The translations under genes were made by a program, and so were the position numbers. A model generated the notes under the pieces. The model was not told where the DNA came from, searched no databases, and saw only the letters and a list, made by a program, of their open reading frames with translations. Below are positions 1-7,760 of a stretch of 64,000 bases of DNA, piece by piece; positions within the stretch are counted from its first letter, which is position 1, and each line of letters begins with the position of its first letter. Location of the stretch: assembly GCA_005885555.1 (NCBI GenBank), contig VAWN01000024.1:62001-126000 (forward strand), given 5' to 3'. The stretch comes from Actinomycetota bacterium. Lineage in GTDB: Bacteria; Actinomycetota; Actinomycetes; Mycobacteriales; Micromonosporaceae.

Positions 1-1530
1 CTTGGCCGGCATCGTGGCCAGCTTCTCCCGCAGTTCCACGGCGTACTGGGCCAGCGCCTCGACCAGGTCCGGTACCGACGCGTGTGCCGGTTGCACGTCG
101 ACCCGCAGGCCGAACTCCACGGCGGTGTCGGCGGTCTTCGGCCCGATGACCGCGACCACCGTCCGGGCATGCGGCTTGCCGGCGATGCCGACCAGGTTGC
201 GCACGGTCGAGGAGGACGTGAACAGCACCGCGTCGAACCCGCCGGACTTGATGGCGTCGCGGATCTCAGCCGGCGGCGGCGCGGCGCGCACGGTGCGGTA
301 GGCGGTCACGTCGTCGACCTCCCAGCCGCGCTCGGTCAGCCCGGCCGCGAGCGTCTCGGTCGCGATGTCGGCGCGCGGCAGCAGTACCCGGCCGACCGGG
401 TCGAGCACCTCATCGTGCGGCGAGAACTCCGCGAGCAGGCCCTCGCTGGACTGCTCCCCCGCCGGTACCAGTTCCGGCTGGATGCCGAAGTCGCGTACCG
501 CGGCGGCGGTCGCCTCGCCGATGCACGCGATCTTCACACCGCCGAAGTGCCGGGCGTCCAGCCCGTGCTCGGCGAACTTCTCCCACACGGCGCGCACGGC
601 ATTCACGCTGGTGAAGACCACCCATGCGTAGCGCCCGTCGACGAGCCCCTTGATGGCGCGCTCCATCTGGGCCGGGGTGCGCGGCGGCTCGACCGCGATC
701 GTGGGTACCTCGCACGGGATCGCGCCGTACCCGCGCAGCCGCTCGCTCATCGCGCCGGCCTGCTCCTTGGTGCGCGGTACCAGGACCTTCCACCCGTACA
801 GCGGCCGGTTCTCCCACCAGGACAGCTTGTCCCGCCCGGCCACGGCGGCGCCGAGGGTCAGCACCACCCGCCCGGCGAAGCCGAGCGCGGCGGGCACCAT
901 GCTGTCCACAGTGGACGTCGAGGTGTGCTGCGTCTCACCGGTACCGTCGCCGGTGATGGCGACCGGCGTGGCCGGGTCCAGGCCGGCGGCGAGCAGCCCG
1001 TCGCGTACCCCCGCCAGTTCCCCGGCCGCCACGGACAGCGCGGCGCAGTCCCGCGCCGCGGCGGCGGCCAGGGCCGCGAAGTCCACAGTGGACAGATCAT
1101 CGACGTCGGCAGCCGCGCGTACCCCGGTCAGCGGTACCCCCGCATAGGTGGCCACCCCGACGGCCTGGCCGATCCCCGGTACCACCTCGAACGGCACCGC
1201 GGTCCGCGCCACGGCCTGCACCTCGCGCACCACGGCCTCGTGCCCGAACGGGTCGCCGGCCACCAGGTGTACCGCGTGCAGCCCGGACCGGGCGGCGGAC
1301 AGCAGCACCTTCGCCACGTCGCCGGAGCCGCCCTCGGCGGGCGAGAACTGGGCGTCCGGGCGGGCGTCGGCGCGCAGCGCCGCGAGCAGCGGATCGGGTA
1401 CCCCTCGATCGAAGACCACCTGGTCGGCACTTGCCAGGGCGTCCTGCGCCCGCCGGGTGAGCAGGCCCGGGTCGCCGGGGCCGGCCCCGACGAAGCTGAT
1501 GTGGCCGGTGGACTTGCGGGTACGGGTCAT
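1..1530 (-). CDS. hemD: Uroporphyrinogen-III C-methyltransferase / uroporphyrinogen-III synthase fusion (partial at C-terminus)
   Basis: The visible 510 codons encode a two-domain tetrapyrrole enzyme. Residues about 10-240 form a SUMT-type SAM methyltransferase, with the glycine-rich motif GAGPGDPGLLT near residue 15 and a later VAGDPFGH loop. Residues about 255-510 form a HemD uroporphyrinogen-III synthase, starting at VLVPRTKEQAG. HemD closes hydroxymethylbilane to uroporphyrinogen III; the SUMT half would methylate it toward precorrin-2 (sirohaem/B12). The fused form is usual in actinobacteria. The ATG start overlaps the hemC stop by 4 bp, so translation is probably coupled. The frame runs off the window edge, leaving only a short basic tail unseen. 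It is the last visible gene of the rex-hemACD operon. Confidence 0.93.
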   Translation of the reverse strand, partial: MTRTRKSTGHISFVGAGPGDPGLLTRRAQDALASADQVVFDRGVPDPLLAALRADARPDAQFSPAEGGSGDVAKVLLSAARSGLHAVHLVAGDPFGHEAVVREVQAVARTAVPFEVVPGIGQAVGVATYAGVPLTGVRAAADVDDLSTVDFAALAAAAARDCAALSVAAGELAGVRDGLLAAGLDPATPVAITGDGTGETQHTSTSTVDSMVPAALGFAGRVVLTLGAAVAGRDKLSWWENRPLYGWKVLVPRTKEQAGAMSERLRGYGAIPCEVPTIAVEPPRTPAQMERAIKGLVDGRYAWVVFTSVNAVRAVWEKFAEHGLDARHFGGVKIACIGEATAAAVRDFGIQPELVPAGEQSSEGLLAEFSPHDEVLDPVGRVLLPRADIATETLAAGLTERGWEVDDVTAYRTVRAAPPPAEIRDAIKSGGFDAVLFTSSSTVRNLVGIAGKPHARTVVAVIGPKTADTAVEFGLRVDVQPAHASVPDLVEALAQYAVELREKLATMPAK

Positions 1531-2426
1531 CGCTGTACTCCCAGTACTGTGTCGGCGCCGGCGCGCAGCAACTCCTCGGCCAGTATCCGGCCGGTTGCTT
1601 CGGCGTCGGCGAGCGTTCCGGTGCGGGAGAGCCGGACGACCACGCGCCCGTCCGGACTCAGTACCGCACCGCGCAGGTGGATCTCCCCGTCGCCGGACGC
1701 TTCGGCGAGCCCCGCGACGGGTGCGCTGCAGCCGGCTTCCAGCGTGGCGAGCAGCGCGCGTTCGGCGGTCACCGCCGCCCGCGCGGCCGGATCATCCAAT
1801 GTGGACAGGATGGCGGACACCGGGTCGTCGTCCCGGCACTCCACCGCCAGCGCACCCTGGGCGGGCGCGGGCAGCATCAGCGCCGGGTCGAGGATCTCGG
1901 TGGCTTCGTGCGCCCGGCCCAGCCGGGCCAGTCCGGCACGGGCGAGCACGACCGCGTCGAGCTCGCCGCCGGAAACCTTGCGCAGCCGGGTGTCCACGTT
2001 GCCGCGGATCGGCACGGTCTCGATCGGCAGGCCCAGCGCGGCGAGCTGCGCGATGCGCCGCACCGCGCCGGTGCCGACCCGCGCGCCGGGCGGAAGCTGC
2101 GCGAGGGTCAGGCCGTCGCGGGCCACCAGCGCGTCGCGGGGGTCCTCACGCGGGGGTACCGCGGCGATGACCAGCCCGTCGGCGGGCGCGGTCGGCAGGT
2201 CCTTGTACGAGTGGACGGCGAGGTCGATCTCCTTGGCCAGCAGGGCGTCGCGCAGTGCGGAGACGAAGACGCCGACGCCCAGCTGGACGACCGGCGCGCT
2301 GGACCGGTCGCCGCTGGTCGCGATCGGTACCAGCTCGACCGGCTCGCCGGTCTGCGTCTGGATGGCGTGCGCGACCAGGCGGGCCTGCGCGAGCGCGAGC
2401 GCGCTGCCTCTGGTGCCGAGCTTCAC
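1527..2426 (-). CDS. hemC: Hydroxymethylbilane synthase (porphobilinogen deaminase)
   Basis: This 299-residue cytosolic enzyme polymerises four porphobilinogen molecules into hydroxymethylbilane. It opens with the family signature KLGTRGSALALAQ. It has the SYKDLP loop near residue 73, RGNVDTRL near 141, and the cofactor-attachment cysteine at about residue 233 in EAGCSAP. The length is normal for bacterial HemC. The start is GTG, placed directly on the conserved N-terminal motif. The gene lies 25 bp downstream of hemA and overlaps hemD by 4 bp, so the three are almost certainly one transcript driven from the rex promoter. Confidence 0.96.
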   Translation of the reverse strand: MKLGTRGSALALAQARLVAHAIQTQTGEPVELVPIATSGDRSSAPVVQLGVGVFVSALRDALLAKEIDLAVHSYKDLPTAPADGLVIAAVPPREDPRDALVARDGLTLAQLPPGARVGTGAVRRIAQLAALGLPIETVPIRGNVDTRLRKVSGGELDAVVLARAGLARLGRAHEATEILDPALMLPAPAQGALAVECRDDDPVSAILSTLDDPAARAAVTAERALLATLEAGCSAPVAGLAEASGDGEIHLRGAVLSPDGRVVVRLSRTGTLADAEATGRILAEELLRAGADTVLGVQR

Positions 2427-2451
2427 GACTCAGCCTCCGGGGTCGTTGCGC

Positions 2452-3717
2452 TCATGACTCGACCTCCGGGATCTCGGTGAGCGGGCCGGAGGACGGTACG
2501 TCGAGGTCGAACAGTTCGCGCAGCAGTTCCGGGTACCGGTCTCCGCCGGGCGTGGCGGCCAGTTCCCGTACCCGTACCGTCGGCTGGTGCAGTAGCCGCT
2601 GGACCACCCGGTGCAGCGTGTGCGCGACGTCCGCGCGCTGCTCGGCGGTCAGCTCCGGGCGGCGCTGGGCCAGGCGACGCAGTTCGGTCTCCACGAGCTG
2701 GTCGGCCCGGCCGCGCAGGGCGGCGAGCGTGGGCGCCACGTCGAGCCCACGCAGCCAGCTGCGGAACGCCTCGACCTCGGTCTCCACGATGACCTCGACG
2801 GCGGCCCGGTCGACGGCCAGCCCGTCGGTGTCGCGCAGGGTCGCGCCGAGCAGTTCGAGGTCGATGATCCGCACGCCGGGCAGCGCGGCGACCGCCGGGT
2901 CGACGTCCCGGGGTACCGCGAGATCGACGATCGTCACCGGCCCGGTCACGTCGGCCGGCCCGATCACATAGCCCCGCGAGGTGGTCGCGGACACCACCAG
3001 GTCCACTGTGGACAGATCGAGCGCCGGCAGCGCCTGCGCGCCGTGCAGCTCGGCCAGCCGGGTCGCCCGGTCGGCGGTGCGGTTGGTGACGTACAGCGGC
3101 CCGGCGCCGGCCCGGCGCAGCGTGGCCAGCGCCAGCGCGCCCATCGCACCGGCGCCGACGACCAGCGCCGCGCGCCCGGCGAGTTCGCCCTGCGGCGCGG
3201 CCAGGTCCAGCGCGGCCGACACGATGCTCTGCCCGGCCCGGTCGATCCCGGTCTCCGCGTGCGCCCGCTTGCCGACCCGCAGCGCCTGCTGCATCAGCTC
3301 GTGCAGCAGCCGGCCGGTGGAGTCCTGCTCGGCGGCCACGGCGTACGCGTCGCGCAACTGCCCGAGGATCTGCGCCTCGCCGACGACCATGGAGTCCAGG
3401 CCGGTGGCCACCCGGTATGCGTGCCGGACCGCCTCGGTGTCGTAGTGCACGTAGGCGTACGGGGCCAGTTCCGTCGGGGTACAGCCGGCGCGGCGGGCCA
3501 GCACCGCCACGATCTCGGTGAGCCCGCCGTGGAACCCGCTGACCCCGGCGTAGACCTCGACCCGGTTGCACGTCGACAGCACCAGCGCCTCGCCAATGAA
3601 CTCGCCGGTCAGCAGGTCGGCGAGCAGGTCCGGGACGTCGCCGGGGGACGCGGCCAGTTGCTCCAGCACCGGTACCGGCGCGGTCCGGTGGGACACGCCG
3701 ACGGTGAGCAGGTTCAC
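2452..3717 (-). CDS. hemA: Glutamyl-tRNA reductase
   Basis: The enzyme catalyses the first committed step of C5-pathway haem synthesis, reducing glutamyl-tRNA(Glu) to glutamate-1-semialdehyde with NADPH. The 421-residue protein opens with NLLTVGVSHRTAPV. It carries the catalytic cysteine at about position 50 in LSTCNRVEVY and the conserved VVGEAQILGQ segment. A Rossmann NADPH domain (VVGAGAMGALA) follows near residue 185, and the C-terminus is a helical dimerisation domain. The start is GTG. It follows rex with a 76-bp gap and precedes hemC by 25 bp. Haem synthesis is therefore probably under Rex redox control, as established for Streptomyces rex-hemACD. Confidence 0.96.
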   Translation of the reverse strand: MNLLTVGVSHRTAPVPVLEQLAASPGDVPDLLADLLTGEFIGEALVLSTCNRVEVYAGVSGFHGGLTEIVAVLARRAGCTPTELAPYAYVHYDTEAVRHAYRVATGLDSMVVGEAQILGQLRDAYAVAAEQDSTGRLLHELMQQALRVGKRAHAETGIDRAGQSIVSAALDLAAPQGELAGRAALVVGAGAMGALALATLRRAGAGPLYVTNRTADRATRLAELHGAQALPALDLSTVDLVVSATTSRGYVIGPADVTGPVTIVDLAVPRDVDPAVAALPGVRIIDLELLGATLRDTDGLAVDRAAVEVIVETEVEAFRSWLRGLDVAPTLAALRGRADQLVETELRRLAQRRPELTAEQRADVAHTLHRVVQRLLHQPTVRVRELAATPGGDRYPELLRELFDLDVPSSGPLTEIPEVES

Positions 3718-3771
3718 GCTACCTCCTCGCGTTCCGCTCGGAGGCCGCGTTCCCGGTCGCTGCTGAGTTCA

Positions 3772-3798
3772 TGATTCACTCGCTGGCGCTCGCTCATG
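3772..3798. repeat. 27-bp repeat, copy 1 (hemA-rex gap)
   Basis: Intergenic sequence between rex and hemA, identical in reverse complement to 20799-20825. It covers most of the 3' half of the 76-bp spacer inside the rex-hem operon, so it would be transcribed in the operon mRNA. Confidence 0.7.
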
Positions 3799-4498
3799 AG
3801 CCAACCACCGTTCCGGGTAACGCGGTCAGGGTGGACTTGCGGTGTTCGTGGAACGACAGGATCTGCAGCTCGATGGCGAGGTCGACCTTGCGCACGTCGA
3901 CGTTGTCGGGTACCGACAGCACGCACGGAGCGAAGTTCAGGATACTGGTGACACCGCAGGAGATGAGCAGGTCGGCGACGGGCTGCGCGGCGAACGCCGG
4001 GGTGGCGATCACCGCGATCGAGATGCCCTCCTCGGCGACGACCTCGGCAAGCTCGTCGATGTGTCGCACGACCAGTCCGTTGATCTCCTCGCCCACCCGG
4101 GACGGGTCGGCGTCGAACAGCGCCGCGATGTGGAAGCCGCGGGTGCCGAAGCCGGCGTACCCGGCCAGCGCGTGGCCCAGGTTGCCGACACCGACCAGGG
4201 CGACCGCGCGGTGCTGGTTCAGCCCCAGCACGTGCTCGATCTTCTCGATCAACTGGGCCACGTCGTAGCCCACCCCACGGGTACCGTTCGAGCGCAGGTA
4301 TGACAGGTCCTTGCGCAGCTTGGCGGAGTTGACCCCGGCGGCGTTGGCCAGCCCCTCGCTGGACACCACGTCGTTGCCCGTCCGGGACAGCTCGTGCAGC
4401 GCGCGCAGGTACTCCGGAAGGCGGGCCACGGTCGCGTCGGGAAGGTCCGGGAAGTCCGCCGACGGCTTCAGTGGCCGCTCGTTGCGCTGCTGGCTCAT
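3794..4498 (-). CDS. rex: Redox-sensing transcriptional repressor Rex
   Basis: Rex represses respiratory and haem genes until a high NADH/NAD+ ratio releases it from DNA. The 234-residue protein has an N-terminal winged-helix DNA-binding domain (about residues 20-85, including GVNSAKLRKDLSYL). A Rossmann NAD(H)-binding domain begins at LVGVGNLGHALAGY near residue 101. The ATG chosen has a GGAG Shine-Dalgarno 8 bases upstream; a GTG five codons earlier (base 4513) is less well served. An excellent Rex operator lies 50 bases upstream of the start, so the gene is probably autoregulated. It heads the hemACD operon. Confidence 0.95.
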   Translation of the reverse strand: MSQQRNERPLKPSADFPDLPDATVARLPEYLRALHELSRTGNDVVSSEGLANAAGVNSAKLRKDLSYLRSNGTRGVGYDVAQLIEKIEHVLGLNQHRAVALVGVGNLGHALAGYAGFGTRGFHIAALFDADPSRVGEEINGLVVRHIDELAEVVAEEGISIAVIATPAFAAQPVADLLISCGVTSILNFAPCVLSVPDNVDVRKVDLAIELQILSFHEHRKSTLTALPGTVVGS

Positions 4499-4547
4499 CA
4501 GGCTCCGTGCCACGTACTGACGGGTTCTCCGTCACAGAGTAAGCGCT

Positions 4548-4565
4548 TGTGAAGTGGTGCACAAA
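4548..4565. promoter_or_regulatory. Rex operator (ROP site)
   Basis: The plus strand reads TTGTGAAGTGGTGCACAA. The published Rex operator is TTGTGAA-N4-TTCACAA, and this site matches 13 of its 14 specified bases with the correct 4-base spacer. It lies just upstream of rex on the side expected for the rex-hemACD promoter, and implies negative autoregulation relieved by NADH. The position relative to the transcription start is not known. Confidence 0.85.
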
Positions 4566-4669
4566 TCGCGATCTTGGACGGTCCCACGGACGGGGTATGG
4601 CCACCCCTACCAGGAAGAGGCCGGCCGGCGGGCTGGGTACCCGGGGCGGGCGGTCCCTACCGTTGTGCC

Positions 4670-5920
4670 ATGTCGAAGCTCGTGCGCCGACTCGGCGTGG
4701 ACACCGGGTACCTGATCCTCGGGTTCCCGATCGCGATCGTCGCGTACACGGTGATAGTGACGCTGTTCTCCACCGGTACCGGCATGCTCGTCACGATCGT
4801 GGGCATCCCGATCCTGGTGGCGTCGCTCTACGTGGCCCGGGTCTTCGCGGACATCGAGCGCGCCCGCATCTCCGCGGTCCTCGGCCGACCGGCGCCGCGG
4901 CCGCGGTACCGTCGCGCCCCGGCCGGTGCCGCCGCCTGGCGCAGGCTGTTCACCCCGCTGACCGACGGGCAGTCCTGGCTGGACCTGCTGCACGCGCTGT
5001 TCCACTGGATCCTGGTGACGGTCGGCTTCTCGTTCGCGGTGACCTGGTGGGCCGGGGCGCTGGGCGGCATCACCTACGGCGCCTGGGACTGGGCACTGCC
5101 GCGTAGCCCGGACAACGAGGACCTCACCGTGCTGATCGGGCTGCCGGACACCGCGGGCGCGCGGATCGGCCTGTACACCCTGGCCGGGCTGTTCTTCCTG
5201 GTCACGCTGCCGGTCGTGGTGCGGCTGTTCGCGCTGCTGTGCGCCCAGTTCAGCCGTGCCCTGCTCAGCGGCGTCGCGGAGATGCAGCAGCAGGTGACCG
5301 AGCTGTCCGAGCAGCGCGACTCGGCGGTCTCCGCGGAGGCGACCGCGCTGCGCCGGCTGGAACGCGACATCCACGACGGCCCGCAGCAGCGACTGGTCCG
5401 GCTCGCCATGGACCTCGGCCGCGCCCGCCAGCAACTGGACACCGACCCGGCGGCCGCCCGGCTGATCCTCGACGACGCGCTCGGCCAGACCCGCGAGACG
5501 CTCGACGAGCTGCGCGCGCTGTCCCGCGGTATCGCCCCGCCGATCCTAAGCGACCGCGGCCTCGCCGCGGCGCTGGCCGCGCTCGCCGCCCGCGGCGTGA
5601 TCCCGGTCAACCTGTCCGTCGACCCGAAGCTCGGCCGGCTGCCCGCGATCGTGGAGAGCACCGCGTACTTCGTGGTGGCCGAGGCGCTGACCAACGTCGC
5701 CAAGCACAGCCGGGCCAGCACCTGCGCCGTCGCCGTCGGCCAGGTCGGTGCGCGGCTGCAGGTCGCGGTCGTCGACGACGGCCAGGGCGGCGCACACCTC
5801 GCCAAGGGGCACGGGCTGGCCGGGCTGGCCGACCGGGTACGGGCCACGGGTGGCACGCTGGACGTGGTGAGCCCGGCCGGCGGGCCCACCGAGATCCGAG
5901 CGGAGCTGCCATGCGGGTAG
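4670..5920 (+). CDS. Sensor histidine kinase, NarL/LuxR-type two-component system
   Basis: A 416-residue membrane sensor kinase. The first 60 residues hold two hydrophobic segments, followed by a cytosolic loop and two more membrane spans around residues 108-140 and 165-195. This layout resembles the putative sensor domain often attached to actinobacterial HisKA_3 kinases. A short coiled coil (about 200-225) leads to the dimerisation box LERDIHDGPQQRL with the phospho-accepting His near 235. A HATPase_c domain ends with DDGQGG and GHGLAGLADRV. The partner regulator starts inside its last codons, overlapping by 10 bp. The signal sensed cannot be read from the sequence. A TTG-proximal longer frame upstream is not needed. 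Confidence 0.88.
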   Translation: MSKLVRRLGVDTGYLILGFPIAIVAYTVIVTLFSTGTGMLVTIVGIPILVASLYVARVFADIERARISAVLGRPAPRPRYRRAPAGAAAWRRLFTPLTDGQSWLDLLHALFHWILVTVGFSFAVTWWAGALGGITYGAWDWALPRSPDNEDLTVLIGLPDTAGARIGLYTLAGLFFLVTLPVVVRLFALLCAQFSRALLSGVAEMQQQVTELSEQRDSAVSAEATALRRLERDIHDGPQQRLVRLAMDLGRARQQLDTDPAAARLILDDALGQTRETLDELRALSRGIAPPILSDRGLAAALAALAARGVIPVNLSVDPKLGRLPAIVESTAYFVVAEALTNVAKHSRASTCAVAVGQVGARLQVAVVDDGQGGAHLAKGHGLAGLADRVRATGGTLDVVSPAGGPTEIRAELPCG

Positions 5921-6552
5921 TCGTGGCCGACGACGCGGTACTGCTGCGGGAGGGCCTCGTCCGGCTGCTGACCGAGAACGGGCACGAGGTGGTCGCCGTG
6001 GTCGGCGATGGGCCGTCGCTGGTACAGGCGGTCGTCGCGCACCGGCCGGACGTGTCGATCGTGGACGTGCGGATGCCGCCGTCGCACACCGACGAGGGGC
6101 TGCGCGCGGCCGTGGAGGCGCGTCAGGTGGTACCGGGATCGCCGGTGCTCGTGCTGTCCCAGTACGTCGAGGTGTCCTACGCCGACGACCTGCTGGCCGA
6201 TCGGCGCGGCGGCGTCGGGTACCTGCTCAAGGACCGGGTCGCCGAGATCACCGACTTCCTCGACGCGCTGGCCCGGGTGGCCACCGGGGGTACCGTGCTG
6301 GACCCCGAGGTGATCGCCCAGCTCGTCGCGCGCCGCGGCCGCGGACCGCTGGACGCGCTGACGCCGCGCGAGCGGGAGGTGCTCGCGCTGATGGCCGAGG
6401 GCCGCTCGAACACGGCGATCGCCCGGCGGCTGGTGGTCACCGACGGCGCCGTCGAGAAACACGTCAAGAACATCTTCACCAAGCTGGACCTGCCGCCGGA
6501 CGAGGAGCAGCACCGCCGCGTCCTGGCGGTGCTGGCGTACCTCGGCGCATGA
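5911..6552 (+). CDS. NarL/FixJ-family response regulator
   Basis: A 213-residue DNA-binding response regulator. The receiver domain (residues 1-120) has the acidic pair DD at 7-8, the phospho-acceptor Asp near 52 in SIVDVRMPP, and the conserved Lys in YLLKDRV. The C-terminal LuxR-type helix-turn-helix begins at LTPREREVLALMAEG near residue 150. The ATG start lies within the end of the kinase gene, so the two are translationally coupled. The frame is open far upstream, but only this ATG starts the receiver fold. It also overlaps the next small gene by 4 bp. Confidence 0.93.
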   Translation: MRVVVADDAVLLREGLVRLLTENGHEVVAVVGDGPSLVQAVVAHRPDVSIVDVRMPPSHTDEGLRAAVEARQVVPGSPVLVLSQYVEVSYADDLLADRRGGVGYLLKDRVAEITDFLDALARVATGGTVLDPEVIAQLVARRGRGPLDALTPREREVLALMAEGRSNTAIARRLVVTDGAVEKHVKNIFTKLDLPPDEEQHRRVLAVLAYLGA

Positions 6553-6893
6553 TCTTCTCTCGGCGGCGGGCGCGGCTGGCCGCCGCGCAGGAGGAGCTGG
6601 CCGCTGTGCTGGGCGGCATGGTTCTTCCGGTACGGGAGGCCGGCGTGCCGGTCGTCGAACTCGACCGGCCCGGCCTGGTGGTCCGCACCGGTGTCGCCAG
6701 GGATTCGCGGCGGTGGATCCGCATCCCGGCGCCGGACGGGAAGCGTTTCGGCGGGCGCAGGCCGGCGCGCGGCGTGGACCTGCGTCCGGACATGCTGACC
6801 GTGTGGGTGTCGGCCGACCTCGATGCGGCCGCGGTGGGTACCGCGGTCGACAACGCGGTCATTCTCGCGCGGACGCTGGCTCTGCCGGCGTGA
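6549..6893 (+). CDS. Hypothetical protein following the two-component pair
   Basis: A 114-residue protein I do not recognise. It is soluble-looking, with a basic N-terminus (FSRRRARLAAAQEELAAVLGG) and a middle section of alternating charged and hydrophobic residues that could form a small beta sheet. The ATG overlaps the response-regulator stop by 4 bp (ATGA), which argues that it is translated and belongs to that operon. Its 3' end overlaps the convergent HAD phosphatase gene by 35 bp. Codon choice matches the neighbours. A link to the kinase/regulator pair is an inference from position only. Confidence 0.6.
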   Translation: MIFSRRRARLAAAQEELAAVLGGMVLPVREAGVPVVELDRPGLVVRTGVARDSRRWIRIPAPDGKRFGGRRPARGVDLRPDMLTVWVSADLDAAAVGTAVDNAVILARTLALPA

Positions 6894-7524
6894 TCGCCTG
6901 CGCGAGGCGGACCGCCTCGGTCAGCGTGTGGGCCACCGGCCGGCCGGTCGCGCGCAGCCGGTCGATGTCGGTGAACCCGCCGGAGTACAGCACGCAGCCG
7001 GCCCCGACCGCCTCGGCCGCCTCGGCGTCGTCGACCGAGTCGCCGACCAGTACGCAGTCGGCGCCGTCCAGCCCGAGCGCTGACAGGTGGGACACCAGGT
7101 GCGGAGTCTTCGAGCCGCCGCCGATCTGCGCGCGCAGCCCGTCGACGCGCACGAAGTACCCCGCCAGGCCGTACCGGTCGATCGTCGGTACCAGCCGGTC
7201 GTGGAACCACATCGACAGCAGTGACTGGGTGCCCGGCCAGCCGGTGAGCGCGTGGTGCGCGTCGGCGGCCAGCGCGCAGGCGGCCAGCCCGGCGCTGTAG
7301 GTCTCGTGGAAAAGCCGGTCCAGCCGGGCGAAGTCGGCCGCGTCGACGGCGCGGCCGAGGGCGACCTCGTAGTAGGCCGACACCGGGCGGCAGAACTCGC
7401 GGCGGTGCTCCTCGGCCGTGGTCGGCCCGCCGCCGAACAGCGCCAGGCAGGCGTTGGTGGCCTCGACCACAAGGGTCAGATCGTCGAGCAGCGTGCCGTT
7501 CCAGTCCCAGACGAGGTGTGCCAC
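6859..7524 (-). CDS. HAD-superfamily hydrolase (phosphoglycolate-phosphatase-like)
   Basis: A 221-residue HAD phosphatase. Motif I is DWNGTLLDD at residues 6-14, with the nucleophile Asp first and the acid/base position occupied by Asn in DWNGT. Motif II is probably QSLLSMW, the motif III lysine lies in GGGSKTPH, and motif IV is LVGDSVDDAEAA near 165. The Asn in place of the usual second Asp is common in one subgroup of this family. The GTG start is chosen because it sits directly before motif I and 11 bp after the glutaredoxin-like stop; the Shine-Dalgarno is weak. The substrate is unknown. Confidence 0.83.
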   Translation of the reverse strand: MAHLVWDWNGTLLDDLTLVVEATNACLALFGGGPTTAEEHRREFCRPVSAYYEVALGRAVDAADFARLDRLFHETYSAGLAACALAADAHHALTGWPGTQSLLSMWFHDRLVPTIDRYGLAGYFVRVDGLRAQIGGGSKTPHLVSHLSALGLDGADCVLVGDSVDDAEAAEAVGAGCVLYSGGFTDIDRLRATGRPVAHTLTEAVRLAQAITPAEPASARE

Positions 7525-7535
7525 GGAAACCGAGA

Positions 7536-7760
7536 CTATCTCGCGAGATCGCGGCGCAGCCGCTCTTCCTCGACCCGCCAGTAGCCGTGCTCCCTGCCGT
7601 CCAGCAGCACCACCGGTACCCGGTCGCCGTATTCGCGCTCCAGCTCGATGTCGGACTCGACGTTGAGCTCGGTCCACGGCTCGCCGATGCGGTCCAGCGC
7701 CTGCGCCGCCTCCTCGCACAGGTGGCAGCCCGGCCGGGTGACCAGTGTGAGCCTAGCCAC
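7536..7760 (-). CDS. Glutaredoxin-like (DUF836/thioredoxin-fold) protein
   Basis: A 74-residue thioredoxin-fold protein with the redox motif CHLC at residues 12-15 (TRPGCHLCEEA) and the cis-proline region RVPVVLLDG near residue 48. It resembles the small glutaredoxin-like protein beside hemA in mycobacteria (Rv0508, from memory). It would carry out thiol-disulfide exchange in the cytosol. The GTG start overlaps the stop of the upstream acyl-CoA ligase by 8 bp, and the HAD gene follows at 11 bp, so the three form one transcription unit. Confidence 0.85.
   Translation of the reverse strand: MARLTLVTRPGCHLCEEAAQALDRIGEPWTELNVESDIELEREYGDRVPVVLLDGREHGYWRVEEERLRRDLAR

Noticed and set aside
82-2457. 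A 791-codon plus-strand frame opposite hemC and hemD
   Set aside because: It is antisense to two certain genes whose motifs are complete. Its protein is Arg/His/Gly-rich shadow sequence with no domain.
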